In this document: positions 24,221 through 35,990 of the stretch, one piece after another
Numbering within the stretch: the first letter of the stretch is position 1
Layout: every line of letters begins with the position of its first letter
Assembly (NCBI GenBank): GCA_032718865.1
Contig: JALUTQ010000003.1
Coordinates: 1,828,001-1,892,000, forward strand
DNA length: 64,000 nucleotides
Direction of reading: 5' to 3'
From: Tilletia caries
Taxonomy: Eukaryota; Basidiomycota; Exobasidiomycetes; Tilletiales; Tilletiaceae
Translations under genes and position numbers: made by a program
The notes under the pieces: generated by a model
Told to the model about the DNA's origin: nothing
What the model saw: only the letters and a program-made list of their open reading frames with translations
The model's database searches: none

Positions 24221-26869
24221 ATGGCATCAGGCAGCGGCAGCGGCAGTGGCAGCAGCAGCACCGACAGCAGGAACCACTCCACCTCATCACCACGCCCATA
24301 CAGCATCAGCCTCCCATCGCCAATCCATCCCAACGGCGACGAGGACGAGGACGAGGACGACAGCTCACCACAGGCCATCGCAGCAGCACAGCCATCAACA
24401 CCAAGACCGTCACACCGCTCCACTCTCCCGCCTCCTCTCCCGCAGCTCATTCCGCACGACGCACCGCAGCAACAACCACAACCACAACCACCACCAACGA
24501 CAACGACAACCTCCACCAAGGAAGCATGGCGCAAACGCAAGCAGGCCCTCCTCTCCGAAGCTTCCTCGCAGTCCATCACTACCACAAACTTCCACCAGCA
24601 CGCCCATCTCAGACCACCCGTCTTCCTCCCCACAACCTCCTGGCTCGGCACATCCTCCGCAGTCGCACGTCCAGACCACGAGTCCGCTGCCTCCACATCA
24701 TCAATACGGCCCTCTCCGTCCTCTTCCGCCGGACCGGCCACACTCGCCTCATCGCACTCCGCCGTGCTCAACTACGACGCTCCGATCATCAAGAAGGACA
24801 TCATCCGCATGATGGAGCAGTGGCTCACCGACGAAGGTTTCCACGCTACCAAGCAGGCCCTCATGGAGGAGGCCGGCCACAAACGACGGGAACAGACCGA
24901 CGCCGCACACGACGCTCGCAAGCTCAAAAAGGCCTTACTCGAGGGAGACTGGGCCGAAGTCGACAGCCTGGTGAGCAAGCCCCAGCTGGTGAAGAACCAC
25001 AAGGCGTTCCAGTACGCGGTCTACAAACTCCACTTCCTCGAACATATCGAACATCGCGAGTACGAGAAGGCCTTCACCTTCTTGGCTAAACGACTCAAGC
25101 CGCTCGAACATTACCAGCCGCACAAGACCGAGTTTAGGGATTTGTGCTACTTGCTTTCGGCCAAGAGTATCACCGACGCCCCTTCCTTTCGCGCATGGGA
25201 GGGGATACAACCCGCGCGCGAGAACCTCGTAGCCCAGTTCTCCGCCATGCTCGAGCAGGACCGCATGGACCGTGGACCAGCCTTGCCCTGCATCGGCAGT
25301 AGCAGCAGTGGTAGCAGCGGTAGCGGTGCAAGCGGCGGCGGCGGCAGCGGAGGCAGCGGTGGGAACGGCGGAGATGACGACGCGCTCTACGTTCCCCCGC
25401 GCAGACTGCTCACGCTCATGCACCAAGCAGTAGCATACCAAGTCGAATTCGCACGCTACCACCCCAAACGCGCACCCGTCGTGACCTCCCTCCTGCACGA
25501 CTACGCGGGGTTCATCGTCCCCAACGCGGTCTCGGCCACGTTGCGCGGCCATCGACGGAACGTGAAGAGCGTCCGCTTTGTGGGCGAGGAGGGCGAGATG
25601 ATCGTTAGTGGCAGTAGCGATACCAGTGTGAGGCTGTGGGATACCGCCAGTGGGGGGTGCCAGGCTGTGCTGGAGGGGCATGGCAGTCGGGTTTGGGAGG
25701 TCGATAGTACGCGCTCGGGCTCGATGGTCGCCAGTGCCTCGGGCGACGGCACCGTACGCGTATGGGACGTCGCCTCCCGCTCCGCACTCACCACGCTCAA
25801 GGGGGACATCGTCGGCGACGCATATACGTGCACCTTCCACTCCGACGAGCGGCATCTGCTCGCGGGCGGGTATGATAAGCTGCTCAGGCTGTTCGACATC
25901 AACTCGGGCACGGTGGTCAAGACGTTCACGGGCCATCAGCTTGGGGTTTCTTCGGCTGTTTTTAGTCCGATGGGGAACTTGATCGTCAGTGGCTCGAAGG
26001 ATACGATGGTTCGCTTTTGGGACGTCGTCTCTGGTCTCTGCGTCGGCACCTTACACGACCACCTCGGCGAGGTGACCTCGGTGACCCTAAACTCCTCCGG
26101 CCTGCACCTCCTCACTTCTTCCAAAGACAACTCGAACCGGCTGTGGGACATGCGGATGCTTCGGCCTTTACAGCGGTTCAAGGGCCATCAGAACACGGCT
26201 AAGAATTTCGTCAGGGCGAGTTTTGCGCATACGAGTTTGCTGGTGGGGGGTAGTGAGGATGGGCGGATTTATATGTGGGATGAGGAGTCGAGTGAGGTGT
26301 TGCAGACGCTTGTGGGGCATGGGCAGTCGGCTGCGCAGCAGCAACAACAGCAACTACAACAACAAGCGCAGCAACAGCAACAGCAGGCGCGAGGAGGGGC
26401 AGGGGCAGGGACGAATCCGGCGGTGATGGTGCAGGGGAGGAGGTCGAGGAGGGGTACGATGCTCGGCAGTGCTGTCAGTGGTGGACTTGGAATCTCGTCC
26501 GCCTCATCGACGACGACGTTAGGAGGACCCCTATCGCCGACCTCGGGCTTTGCATTACCCCCTTCCTCGATGCAACATACACCCACCCCTACCAACACGG
26601 GGACGGGGACGACGCCGTCGGATCTGAATGTGGTATATGAGGCCACGTGGAACGCGGCGCAGAGTCTGCTTGCGAGTTGTGGGGAGGACGGCACGGTGCG
26701 GACGTGGGTCTTTGATGAGCGGTTGGAGTTGGATGATGATGATGATGATGATCGTCGGGAGGATGAAGACGACGAGGATGAGGAAGAGGGAGGGTTGAAG
26801 CCGGGAAGGAGGAAGGAGAGGGAGAGGGAACGGACGTTGGATGGGGCTCGGAGGCGGGAGGGGCGGTAA
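24221..26869 (+). CDS. LisH-CTLH-WD40 repeat protein
   Basis: Single exon, 882 aa. The first 180 residues are Ser/Pro/Gln/Thr-rich and disordered. A LisH motif follows (IIRMMEQWLTDEGFHATKQA, near 188-210), then a CTLH-type helical region (LKKALLEGDWAEVDSLV to HKTEFRDLCYLLSAK). After a Gly/Ser linker comes VPPRRLLTLMHQAVAYQVEF, and then at least six WD blades from about residue 437 (for example IVSGSSDTSVRLWD, VASASGDGTVRVWD, IVSGSKDTMVRFWD and LLVGGSEDGRIYMWD). A Gln-rich loop interrupts before the last blade (LASCGEDGTVRTWVFD). LisH-CTLH-WD40 proteins include Topless-type corepressors, GID/CTLH ligase subunits and SMU1; I cannot choose among them. The protein is probably an oligomeric scaffold. 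Confidence 0.8.
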   Translation: MASGSGSGSGSSSTDSRNHSTSSPRPYSISLPSPIHPNGDEDEDEDDSSPQAIAAAQPSTPRPSHRSTLPPPLPQLIPHDAPQQQPQPQPPPTTTTTSTKEAWRKRKQALLSEASSQSITTTNFHQHAHLRPPVFLPTTSWLGTSSAVARPDHESAASTSSIRPSPSSSAGPATLASSHSAVLNYDAPIIKKDIIRMMEQWLTDEGFHATKQALMEEAGHKRREQTDAAHDARKLKKALLEGDWAEVDSLVSKPQLVKNHKAFQYAVYKLHFLEHIEHREYEKAFTFLAKRLKPLEHYQPHKTEFRDLCYLLSAKSITDAPSFRAWEGIQPARENLVAQFSAMLEQDRMDRGPALPCIGSSSSGSSGSGASGGGGSGGSGGNGGDDDALYVPPRRLLTLMHQAVAYQVEFARYHPKRAPVVTSLLHDYAGFIVPNAVSATLRGHRRNVKSVRFVGEEGEMIVSGSSDTSVRLWDTASGGCQAVLEGHGSRVWEVDSTRSGSMVASASGDGTVRVWDVASRSALTTLKGDIVGDAYTCTFHSDERHLLAGGYDKLLRLFDINSGTVVKTFTGHQLGVSSAVFSPMGNLIVSGSKDTMVRFWDVVSGLCVGTLHDHLGEVTSVTLNSSGLHLLTSSKDNSNRLWDMRMLRPLQRFKGHQNTAKNFVRASFAHTSLLVGGSEDGRIYMWDEESSEVLQTLVGHGQSAAQQQQQQLQQQAQQQQQQARGGAGAGTNPAVMVQGRRSRRGTMLGSAVSGGLGISSASSTTTLGGPLSPTSGFALPPSSMQHTPTPTNTGTGTTPSDLNVVYEATWNAAQSLLASCGEDGTVRTWVFDERLELDDDDDDDRREDEDDEDEEEGGLKPGRRKERERERTLDGARRREGR

Positions 26870-27528
26870 TGGGTTTCCAAGGGGCATTTCACAGCACACA
26901 AACGTCACGGACTGGTCTTCCGCTGTATTCATCGATCCATCGAGGGGCGACACCGGCCCCCACCTACACGCACACTTGCTACTACTACTACTACACATAC
27001 CTTTCAGCCTCTTGCCCCCTCCTCCCCCTTTTCTCTCTGTATTTTTTCGACAAGCCCTGATGAAGCCTTTGCTTGGTATCGGCGACGAACACGTCCATCT
27101 GTATTTCTCACCACTCACTGCAATCCCTAATCGCGCTCCAGGCTCCAGCAGGCGTAACCGTTCTCTCGTGTCGTGTCGGATCGTACTTCGTACCCTCCTG
27201 TTCATATGCAATCCTCCCGTTCTGTCCAATGCCCGTCGTTCCTCTTTCCCACCCCCGGGACGTGGCCTCTCTCTCTGCTTCGAAAGTGCAACGTCTTCCT
27301 TCCCACCCGCTGTGTGATTCGTCTTCTGCCTCAATCTCATCCTTCAGAAGGGGAGAAAAATGCTTGCAAGGTAAAAAAGAGAATGGGGTCGGGGTGCGGG
27401 GCCGAATGGAAGCTTTACATGGAGGTGTGTGTGTGTGTGGGTGTGCGTGGATGGCCGCGGGGGGGTCTACATGGAGAGGATCATGGCCGTGTGTGTGCGT
27501 GCGTGTGTATGTGTGTGGAGGGAGGAGT
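26870..27528. other. Intergenic stretch between WD40 gene and uS14
   Basis: This 659-bp gap between the convergent WD40 and uS14 genes holds the two 3' regions. It contains GT-rich microsatellite-like sequence at about 27425-27515 (repeated gtgtgtgtg blocks). No further gene was seen. Confidence 0.45.
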
Positions 27529-28324
27529 TCATCGGAACTTGGCGAAGCCGATGGAGTCGGCCTTCTCCCGGAAGCATTGACGGCCTGACAACAGAGAGGG
27601 GTTCAGTGATGAGAACGGGGGAAGGAGGATGGGAGGTGCGGGGACGTACAGATGTCGAGGCCGTACTTGCGGATGATACCACCCTGGTTACCGCAGACGC
27701 GGCTGTGGGGAGGGGTGAGCAAAAGAAGATGGGAATGGTGAGTACGACTGCGCCATGAGATCGGGAGGATGGAGGCTGGTTGGGCAGAGCAGCGGCAGGG
27801 CAGTGGGTTTCGGAGGGTAGCGGCGAAGGAGCGCTGTCGCATTATGCGAGAGGGGGCGGAGGTGAGGTGTGGGGATAGTCGTCGCGTCGAAAATGGAGGT
27901 GAGCCGCTTTGTCATGCGCTGGAGCAAGAGGCCGGCGCGCTGTCGCTGTATCGCGCATAAATTTCCGCTCCTGTGCCATCGCCAGATCCTCCTGCCCTTC
28001 CTCCAGCTGGGTATGACCATAAAGTCCTGCGCACCAGCGTATTCCACCTGGCTCCGTAGTGCCGTCCGTCCGGCGACCTGCTAGATAACAGGAGGGAACA
28101 TGCTGAGTGCCCTTTCGCGCGACGCCCGTTCGCGATCCTGCCGCATGATTCACTGTAGGCGATTCCGTATTCCGCACGGTGTGCTGTCGCTGCCCGCTGC
28201 CGTGCTGCTGCTGTCTGCCCTGGAGAAGAGGAATCGGAAGAAGAAGAAAAGATGAGACTCACCACTGGCGGGAGCCCTTGCAGTAACCACGGGGGTGGGA
28301 GAACCAGACTGAAGCGTGAGACAT
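27529..28324 (-). CDS. RPS29: 40S ribosomal protein uS14 (S29)
   Basis: Exons 28263-28324, 27650-27702 and 27529-27584 give exactly 56 aa, the family's usual size. The protein starts MSHASVWFSHPRGYCKGSRQ, continues CRVCGNQGGIIRKYGLDIC and ends RQCFREKADSIGFAKFR. The four zinc-binding cysteines (C-x2-C and C-x2-C) are all present, two of them encoded at splice junctions. It is a small-subunit head protein. All three exons are too short for simple ORF calling, and the first intron (27703-28262, 560 nt) is much longer than others in the window, as is common for ribosomal protein genes. Confidence 0.95.
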
Positions 28325-28778
28325 GATGTGCTGAATGTGTGAGTGTGGTGTTGGCGATGACCGAGGGTCGAAGGCTTTTGGTTGCTTGAGGGATGTCTTG
28401 AGCTTGAGGTCGATTCTGAGCGCACAGCTGGGATGGTGAGGGAGCTGGGAGGCGGGGCGAAGAATGGCAGGCGTGGGAAATCGACAGAGAAAGTGGGTCC
28501 AAAATTGGCGCTCTCATGATCTGACTGTTTTTCAAAATACTCCCCACTCACAGCACACCAGATCACGTGTCACTGCGAGTCTTCTTCGGCCGAGAGAGCC
28601 AGTTGCCCAAATTTGTTGCCCTCACTCTCCCCCTTCCTTCTCGCCGTCGCTCCTCCATCCGTCTCCCTCACACCTCAAGGCCAATCCCTCAAGGTGTGTA
28701 GCAGCAGCAGCAGTATCTCGTCTCTCCCTGCTTCTGTGCTGACCTCTTCCTTCCCCTCCTCTGTTCTCTCTCGTCCAG
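28325..28778. promoter_or_regulatory. Shared divergent promoter of uS14 and uL3
   Basis: A 454-bp region separates the ATGs of two divergently transcribed ribosomal protein genes. It has CT-rich tracts just upstream of the uL3 start and a CACGTG E-box-like hexamer at about 28564. Co-regulation is inferred from the arrangement. Confidence 0.6.
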
Positions 28779-30266
28779 ATGTCGCACTGCAAGTTCGAGC
28801 ACCCCCGTCACGGTCACACCGGTTTCCTCCCCAGGAAGCGCGCCACCCGTCACCGCGGAAAGGTACGTCCCTCCCTCCCTCTCTCTTCTCCCCTCCCTTC
28901 TCTCCCCCTCTCTCTCTTCATCTAGGGCTCGTTTTCCGCCTTCCAGAGGTCAAAAATTGACTTTCGAGTACCTTTTTTTCATTAGGCTAAGTCTTTCCCA
29001 AAGGACGACAAATCCGCACCTGTGCATTTGACTGCTACACTCGCATTCAAGGCGGGCATGACTCACATTGTGCGCGACCTAGACCGCCCTGGCTCCAAGT
29101 CCCACAAGCGGTGCGTATCTCGTCGAGGAGGCAGAGCAACTCCAGTTACGGAATTTTTCACTGATTGCATTTTCTCTGCTCCATGGATTAAATAGTGAGG
29201 TCGTCGAGGCCGTCACCATCCTCGAGACCCCGCCATTGGTCGTCGTCGGTGTTGTTGGCTACGTAGAGACCCCCCGCGGTCTGCGCTCCCTCACCACCGT
29301 CTGGGCCGAGCACTTGTCCGACGAGGTCAAGCGTCGCTTCTACCGCAACTGGTACCGCTCCAAGAAGAAGGCCTTCACCAAGTACGCCAAGAAGCACTCG
29401 GAGAACAACGGCGCTGCCATTGAGCGCGAGCTCGAGCGCATCCGCAAGTACTGCACCGTCGTCCGTGTCCTGGCCCACACCCAGGTCCGCAAGACCTCCC
29501 TGCGCCAGAAGAAGGCTCACCTCATGGAGATCCAGGTCAACGGTGGCTCCATCGCCGACAAGGTCGACTTTGCCAAGTCCCACTTTGAGAAGACGGTCGA
29601 CATTGCCTCCATCTTCAACCAGAACGAGAACATTGACGTCATTGGTGTTACCAAGGGTCACGGATACGAGGGTGTTACCGCCCGTTGGGGTACCAAGAAG
29701 CTGCCGCGCAAGACGCACCGTGGTCTCCGTAAGATTGCCTGCATTGGTGCATGGCACCCTTCCAGTGTCATGTTCACTGTCGCCCGCTCCGGTCAGGACG
29801 GTTACCATCACCGTACCGAGCTCAACAAGAAGATCTACCGGATTGGCTCCGGCTCTGCGCTCGAGGCCTCGGGCTCGACCGACTTTGACACGACGAGCAA
29901 GAGCATCAACCCCATGGGCGGCTTCCCGCACTACGGTGTTATCCGGAACGACTTCATCATGATCAAGGGGTCCTGTGTCGGTGTGAAGAAGCGTGTGCTC
30001 ACGCTGCGCAAGTCGCTCATGGTCCACACCTCGCGTCGGGATCTCGAGCAGGTCACGCTGAAATGGGTAGACACCGCCTCCAAGGTAGGTAGTATAAATT
30101 CCTTTAATGTGATCTTGCAGCTGACGTTAATGACATGTCCATTACCTTCTCCATTCCATCTTCGACTGTCTCCATTCCATAATAGTTTGGTCACGGCCAG
30201 TTCCAAACAAAGGCAGAAGCAGACGCGTTCCTGGGCGTGCGCAAGATCAAGACTGCCTCCTCCTAG
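28779..30266 (+). CDS. RPL3: 60S ribosomal protein uL3
   Basis: Exons 28779-28862, 28986-29110, 29196-30084 and 30186-30266, 392 aa. uL3 is a core large-subunit protein near the peptidyl transferase centre. It starts [20 protein letters not shown] and carries the family blocks [48 protein letters not shown] (the W finger loop) and [18 protein letters not shown]. It ends [20 protein letters not shown] plus IKTASS. Codon use is strongly biased, as expected for a highly expressed gene. A diverged copy of the last exon's end occurs far downstream at 46652-46714. Confidence 0.96.
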
Positions 30267-30997
30267 ATCATTCCACCTCCCAGTCCCACACCCGCGCGCG
30301 CGCGCACCCCTCCATGGCGAATTTCACTGCATTCTTCTTGTCTGACATTCATCACGAGCCTTTATCGTGTGAACGATTAGTGTGCGACGTTTCATTTCGA
30401 GAGTACGCTTTGATTCCACTATTCATTACTTATTGCCCAAGATGTGTCATTTCTTGGTCATGTGTCTGGCCTACGACGAGGCCGACGTGCGGAGGAACAT
30501 GGGCGAACGCGATGGCTTGATCGGTATCGTCGTCTGTCGGCCAGGCGGGGCAGGCGCCAGGCTCCACCAGCGATCCGGATCCCACACCTGATGGGTCAAC
30601 CCTCGCCAGCCCTGGCACGCGTGTACGAGTCCCACATCCGACCTGCACTCCTCGGCCGTCGTGCCTCCGCACGCGCAGTTGATCTCGTCTGTGGCGCAGG
30701 CCGAGACCTGGCGTGGCTCGCCTATCGAGGCCGCATGGAAGCAGCTCACGAACGGGTTCCACAACGGCGGCCATCATCATCATCAGCGCGCCTCGCGTCG
30801 CAAAGAGCCCACCTCCGCGCTCGGGCATACCAAGCAGCGTCGCAACATCTCCCCGAACGGCGACAGCCTGAGCACGCGGGCCTCGCTCGGCGGACACTCC
30901 AGCAGCGATGGCGAGATCATCGGCCGTTTCCACGCCGGCGACCGCAGCAGCGACCTGAGCGACTCGGACGAGGAAGGCGACGAGGGTGAGGTGCATG
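30267..30997 (+). pseudogene. Unidentified gene fragment(s) between uL3 and the MCM2 relic
   Basis: Between the uL3 stop and the first MCM2-like codon, one frame (about 30643-30990) reads as a plausible protein piece: HAQLISSVAQAETWRGSPIE, AAWKQLTNGFHNGGHHHH and an acidic tail [17 protein letters not shown]. It has no proper start or stop of its own and runs straight into the MCM2 relic in another frame. I do not recognise the source. Given the surrounding relics it is best read as a broken, captured or decayed gene piece. Confidence 0.4.
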
Positions 30998-32234
30998 AAG
31001 ATGACCCTGCAGGAATCCTCCGACTCCGTCCCGCCCGGCCGGCTGCCCCGCCACCGCGAAGTCATCCTCCTCTGGGACCTCATCGACAGCGCCAAGCCCG
31101 GCGAGGAGATCGAAGTCACCGGCATCTACCGGAACAACTTTGACGCCGCGCTCAACACCAAGAACGGCTTCCCCGTCTTTGTCACCGTGATCGAGGCCAA
31201 CCACGTCTCCACACAGGCCGACACGTACGCCGTGCTTCCGGCTCACCGAGGAGGACGAGCGCGAGATCCGGACGCTCGCAGCGGACGATCGGATCGGGAG
31301 GCGCATCATCAAGTCCATCGCGCCCTCGGTCTACGGGCACAAGGACATCGAGACGGCCCTTGCGCTCTCCCTCTTTGGCGGCGTGCCCAAGGACATCGGC
31401 GGCAAGCATCGGATTCGCGACGATATTAATATCCTGCTGTTCGGCGATCTGGGCACAGCCAAGTCGCAGTCTTTGCAGTATGTGGAGAAGACGGCCAGTC
31501 GGGCGGTGTTCACTGCCGGGCAGGCGCCAGTGCCGCCGGTCTGACGGCCAGTGTCTGGAACGACCCCATCACCCGGGAGTGGACGCTCGAAGGTGGGGCG
31601 CTCGTGCTCGCTCATAAGGCGGTGTTCAGTTGCGGGCGCGCTCACCTTGAAAAATGAGCGCGCGCTCTGTTTTTTTTTTTTGGGCTGACAACCAAGCGCG
31701 CACATGTTCAGTTCCCGGTTTTCAGAGCCGGGGGCTCAAAAATTTCAGAGCGCCCTCACTCAGTTCTGAGCGGGGGCCGACCTATTTCGGTCGGCCCACC
31801 TCTTCGAGCGCGCGCTCTGGCTCCCGTTCGATTACAGAAGCATCACGTGACTTTTGTATTGATCACAAAATCAATACAAACCACAAAATGAGAAAGCAGA
31901 GGCCGAGCCGGAGAAAGCTGTCTGACGGATGTAACAAAGGTCAGCCGCGGAGTCTTGAGTGATTGAGTCTACGAGTATTGAGATGTGTCTGTGCTGTGAT
32001 CATGATCGACACGCGTCGCGCGCACGGTGCACGCGACCGTGTGTGGAAGATCTTTTCACGAGTGCGGCAGACTCGTCCTGACTTCTCTCTTCCACACTCT
32101 TGGAGCTCCGCAGACAGACACATCAAGGTCTTCTGCTACGCTAGCTTTTCTTTACAGCTAACTCCTCAAGAGTCCTTCGCACTACTCTTATTCTTTCCCT
32201 TTCTTCTTCCCCAAGAGCAGCTTAAGCTCACAGG

Positions 32235-34054
32235 ATGGCTATCGGCAAGAAAACGAAGGGTCGTGCCCTCTCGTCGAGCCCCGCAGAGGAGGAGGTTGTC
32301 GACCTCCAGCGGCGACTCCTGGCAAGCCAGCTACCGATGGCCTCTGCCCCAACGTCCACATCGGCCTCGGCCTCGCTCCGGGCTCCTTCACTGGCTTCTC
32401 AGCAGCCCTCGACAAGCAACCGGCCACAGCTGCGGTCTGCTCTGTCCGGCCCCGCCTCATCCGCGGCGGCCAAGTTTTCGACAGTGGGACCAATTCCCTC
32501 TTCGGGCGTCGACCACGACTCGGTGGTCGCTCGACAACAGGTGATCGCCGACATGCTTCAAGAGTCGGAGGATCCTCGCCCCGTCCAGAACAAGGCAACC
32601 TCTAAGGGCAAGGCCCGTCGAGTTTCCCCAGTCCTCGGCTCCCGCAGAGCACCGGCCAGTTACGCCGCCTAGTGGCCTTCATCAGGCCCATGTCGACCTG
32701 ATCGGCCACTTCGAGAAGCTATCTCCGCGATCAAAGGTCGAGTGGCTGATGCAGGGCGGTCCGGATGACAAGGTCGAGAGCAAGGAGCATCCTCCGGCTC
32801 AGGCTGCCGCTGTGGCCAATCCTTACCGACAACGTCGTGCCCAGGATCATTCCCCGTCGCAGCCTCAAGCTCATCAGCAGCCGCCGGTCCTCAAGAGACC
32901 CTTCTACGTCTCTCCGGATGGTCTTCCTGTTGCCCACAAGAGGGCGAAGGTCGCGGACGACCCGCTGCCGGCGAGGTTCGAGCACCAACGCCAGCAACCC
33001 GCTGAGCATAGCGGCCCACCGCAATCGGCGTGGGTTGACGACGACGATGACGAGTGGCTCGGCTCGAGCACCGTCCCCCACAACTCGGTCCTCAAGCGCC
33101 TTGCAAACGCGGAGCTCATCCCCCTCTGGCACTTCACAGAGGAGGGCATGCTCTCTGGCCATGCGCGTGGGACTAAGGCCAAGGACCTTCCGGACTCGCT
33201 GAGCGGCATGCTCGATTCGGTGGCCAAGTCCGCGGCGCTCCCGGAGCCAAAGCGTCAGGACGCTGATCTCTCGCTGCCAGAGATGTGGGCGGCCGCCAAC
33301 AACATGTTGATGTATATGGCGATCATAGCTAACGATGCTGTCGACCCGGACAAGAAGAGCCTCCTCACTCAAGAACGAGACGGCTGGCGCAAGGCCTTCA
33401 ACGAGGTCTTCAACCACCAGCTCGTGATGGAGGATCCGGTCAAGAACTGGCCGATCTTGGCTGAGTACGTCGACAACATTCGGAAGAAGATATATCTTCG
33501 ACCGGTCGGCTCCCACATCAAACCCTTCGGCATCCGGGACAAGCTCTTCCGCCAGATCAGCGAAACTGTCCAGAAGCGGACTGCCGCGGCGGAGCTCTCG
33601 GCCACCATTCAGTCGGCATCGGCAGCCGCTGTTGCTGCGGCCCAAGCGGCCATACACGCTCAACTCGCCTCCAGCAACAAGCAGTCGTCCTCGGGAGCTG
33701 CGTCTGGCTCGGGTGGCGGTGGTTCCTGATCCAAGAAGTCGAAGCCCTTTCGGTCAGACCCCTCATCGCAGCCCGCGCGGAGGGGGTTCACTGGCTGCAT
33801 CATCTGCGGGGTTGTCGACGCGAACCACAAGTACAAGTCCTGTACTGGAGCTCCAAAAGGGCACGATGCCCACGCCAAACGAGACAAGGACGGCAACATC
33901 GTCCGGCGCTCCGACGGCAGCACCATCTGCCATCAATTCAACCTCACCGGCTGCAAACAATCCAACTGCAGTAAGGGACGTCACGAATGCAGCGTCTGCG
34001 GCGACACCGGGCACCAAGCCTCCGCTTGCTCCCGTCTCGAGCCCTCTCCGCAGT
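32235..34054 (+). pseudogene. DIRS element Gag-like protein with zinc knuckles (broken)
   Basis: The first frame starts at 32235 (MAIGKKTKGRALSSSPAEEE). It shifts by one base near 32640 into a frame reading GLHQAHVDLIGHFEKLSPRS, which continues to an in-frame TGA at 33727-33729. The same frame resumes directly (SKKSKPFRSDPSSQPARRGF) and carries cysteine clusters CIICGVVDANHKYKSC and C-S-V-C-GDTGHQASAC, typical nucleic-acid-binding knuckles of DIRS/Ngaro Gag. It ends at 34054, overlapping the reverse transcriptase frame. Whether the shift and the TGA are decay, sequencing error or recoding cannot be told here. Confidence 0.7.
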
Positions 34055-35990
34055 GAGGGGTTCAAGGCGCTGCTCGACAAACACAATCTGCTGTCGGCCT
34101 TCCTAGAGTTGATGGAAGGCCTGGAGAATGGGTTCAGCTTTGGGATTCCCCCAATCACGGTCACGAGAACGCCTCCGAACCACAAGTCAGCGACCTCGGA
34201 CCTCAAGACTCTCAACTCGGCCATCGAGAAAGAGATCGGACTGGGGAGGGCCTGCGGGCCTTATACGAAGGAGGAGGTCGAGGACCTCATCGGGCCTTTC
34301 CAGACGTCACCGCTGGGATTAATGCCGAAGCCGAACGGCAAGTGGAGGATGGTGCAAGATTTCAGTTACCCAAGGAAGGGCGACTATCCGGCAATCAACA
34401 ACTACATCGCGTCCGATGAGTTCGTTTGTGCCTGGCATGGCTACTGGGACTTTGTAGACCTGGTGAGTTTCTTCCTTCTTCCCCCTGTCTCCGCTGTCGG
34501 TCTCGATCGAGCCGACTTGGGTTTCGGTGGACTGTGTACCGTTCGGTCACTGCCGGTGTGTCGGTTGACCACCATCCCTGAGTGCCGTTCGGCCTCGGTG
34601 GAGCGCGCGCATGTCGATCGACTGCGCAGCGGGGGCATGCCGGTCGGCTGCCCCGTCTTCTCTGTCTGGCGTTTGCCGACGGAGGGCCATTGGGCCTTGG
34701 GAGGGTCTGGCGTTCGCCGACCCCGGCGACGGTACACTGCGCTGGCTTCCCCTTCTCACACATGTCGATCGACTGTGCTAACCTCTTGCTCTTTCCTCGT
34801 GACAGGCGCGCTTCATGCCGCCGGGCTCGCTGGCCGCGATGGCGGATGCGAGTGAGGCGTTCCGGGCTGTGGGGGCGGCCAAGGATCAGTGGCCAGGCCT
34901 CGTGATCCTGGCGCCCTCTGGATGGTTCATTATCGAAACGAGGCTCCCGTTCGGGTTGGCCTCGGCGACAGGGGTGTGGGGCTCGGTGGCCGATGCCACC
35001 CTCGCCATCATCCACGCCCACTTCGACACGGAGGTTGGCCTACGGGCCGTGAAATGGGTGGATGACTTCGTCTTCATGAAGCCCCCGTCCTCCGACCTGC
35101 TGCTCGACGACGTGCTCGCGGTCACGGAGCCCCTGGGGTTCCCGTGGCACCCGGAGAAGAGGTCCGAGTTCTCCAGCGAGGTCCGATACCTCGGCTTCGA
35201 GTTCAACGTCCATACCTTCATCGTCATGCTTCCGGAAGACAAGGTGGCGAAGTATCGGGAGAGGGTCGTGCCCTTCACCAAGTCGGGCCATGTGCGCCTC
35301 AAGGACGTTGAGAGGGTCTTCGGGTGCTTGCAGCACATCGTCATCATGGCCAGGGACCTGGGCCCTCACCTCGCTGACTTCGCGGAGTTCCTCGGGGTCT
35401 TCGACCGTGACGACATGTTCCAGCACAGGTTCATCCCGGCGAGAGTCCAAGACGAGGCCAAGGTCTGGCTCAAGGCCCTCGGCTCGCCCCTGCGCAGGAG
35501 CTTCGCTGCTCCGGGCCCGCCGTTTCCACACGACATCTTCGTGGACGCCTCGACGGAGTGGGGAATCGGGATCACGAGCGGAGAGAAATGGGCGGCCTAC
35601 AAGTTCCGACCCGGTTGGCAGCAGGAGTCCCGCCAGATCCTGTGGGCGGAGGCGGTCGCCCTCGAGTTCGGTCTCCTCGTCGCCATCGAGATGGGCGGGG
35701 CCGGTCACTCCATTCTCATCCACAGCGACAACCAGGGCGTGATTGGCGCGTTCCGGTTCGGTCGGTGCCGGGGTCGCCAGGCCAATACGGTCCTGAAGAG
35801 GATCGTCAACCTCGAGCGCGCTCACAAGTTTGAGCTGCGCATCAAGTACGTGCCAACGGCCGTCAATCCGGCCGATGGCCCCTCCCGGGGGGAGTTCCCC
35901 CCTGGCCCAATGCTTCCGGCTTTCAACATCCCTGCCCCCGTACAACCGTTCCTCGATGACGTACGGGGGGCTCAACCAAGTGCTCAATGA
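33866..35990 (+). CDS. DIRS element reverse transcriptase/RNase H
   Basis: Exons about 33866-34462 and 34806-35990; the ATG at 33866 (MPTPNETRTA) is one of several possible starts, since the frame is open from 33632. A 343-nt intron with GT-AG ends interrupts the polymerase domain, and removing it joins YWDFVDL to ARFMPPGSLAAMADASEAFR in frame. RT motifs: SPLGLMPKPNGKWRMVQDFS (fingers), RLPFGLASATGVW and the active site VKWVDDFVF (W-V-D-D). RNase H: DIFVDASTEWGIGI, the WAEAVALE segment with the Glu, HSDNQGVIGAF and KYVPTAVNPADGPSRG. The frame is otherwise unbroken. It overlaps Gag upstream and the recombinase downstream. Confidence 0.85.
34463..34805 (+). other. Spliceosomal-type intron inside the DIRS reverse transcriptase
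   Basis: The intron starts GTGAGT, ends TTCCTCGTGACAG and has a CTAAC branch-like site near 34779. It contains internal duplications: two blocks with CATGTCGATCGACTG and two GGCGTTTGCCGAC-like blocks. At 343 nt it is much longer than most host introns here. Confidence 0.65.

Noticed and set aside
24221..26869. WD40 gene as LIS1, TAF5 or SMU1
   Set aside because: LisH, CTLH and WD40 modules are present, but no sequence block specific to one of these was recognised, so a generic call is kept.
29188..30027. 279-codon minus-strand frame across the uL3 main exon
   Set aside because: Antisense shadow of a highly codon-biased ribosomal protein gene.
32731..33663. 310-codon minus-strand frame across the DIRS Gag
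   Set aside because: Mirror frame of Gag coding sequence; no independent support.
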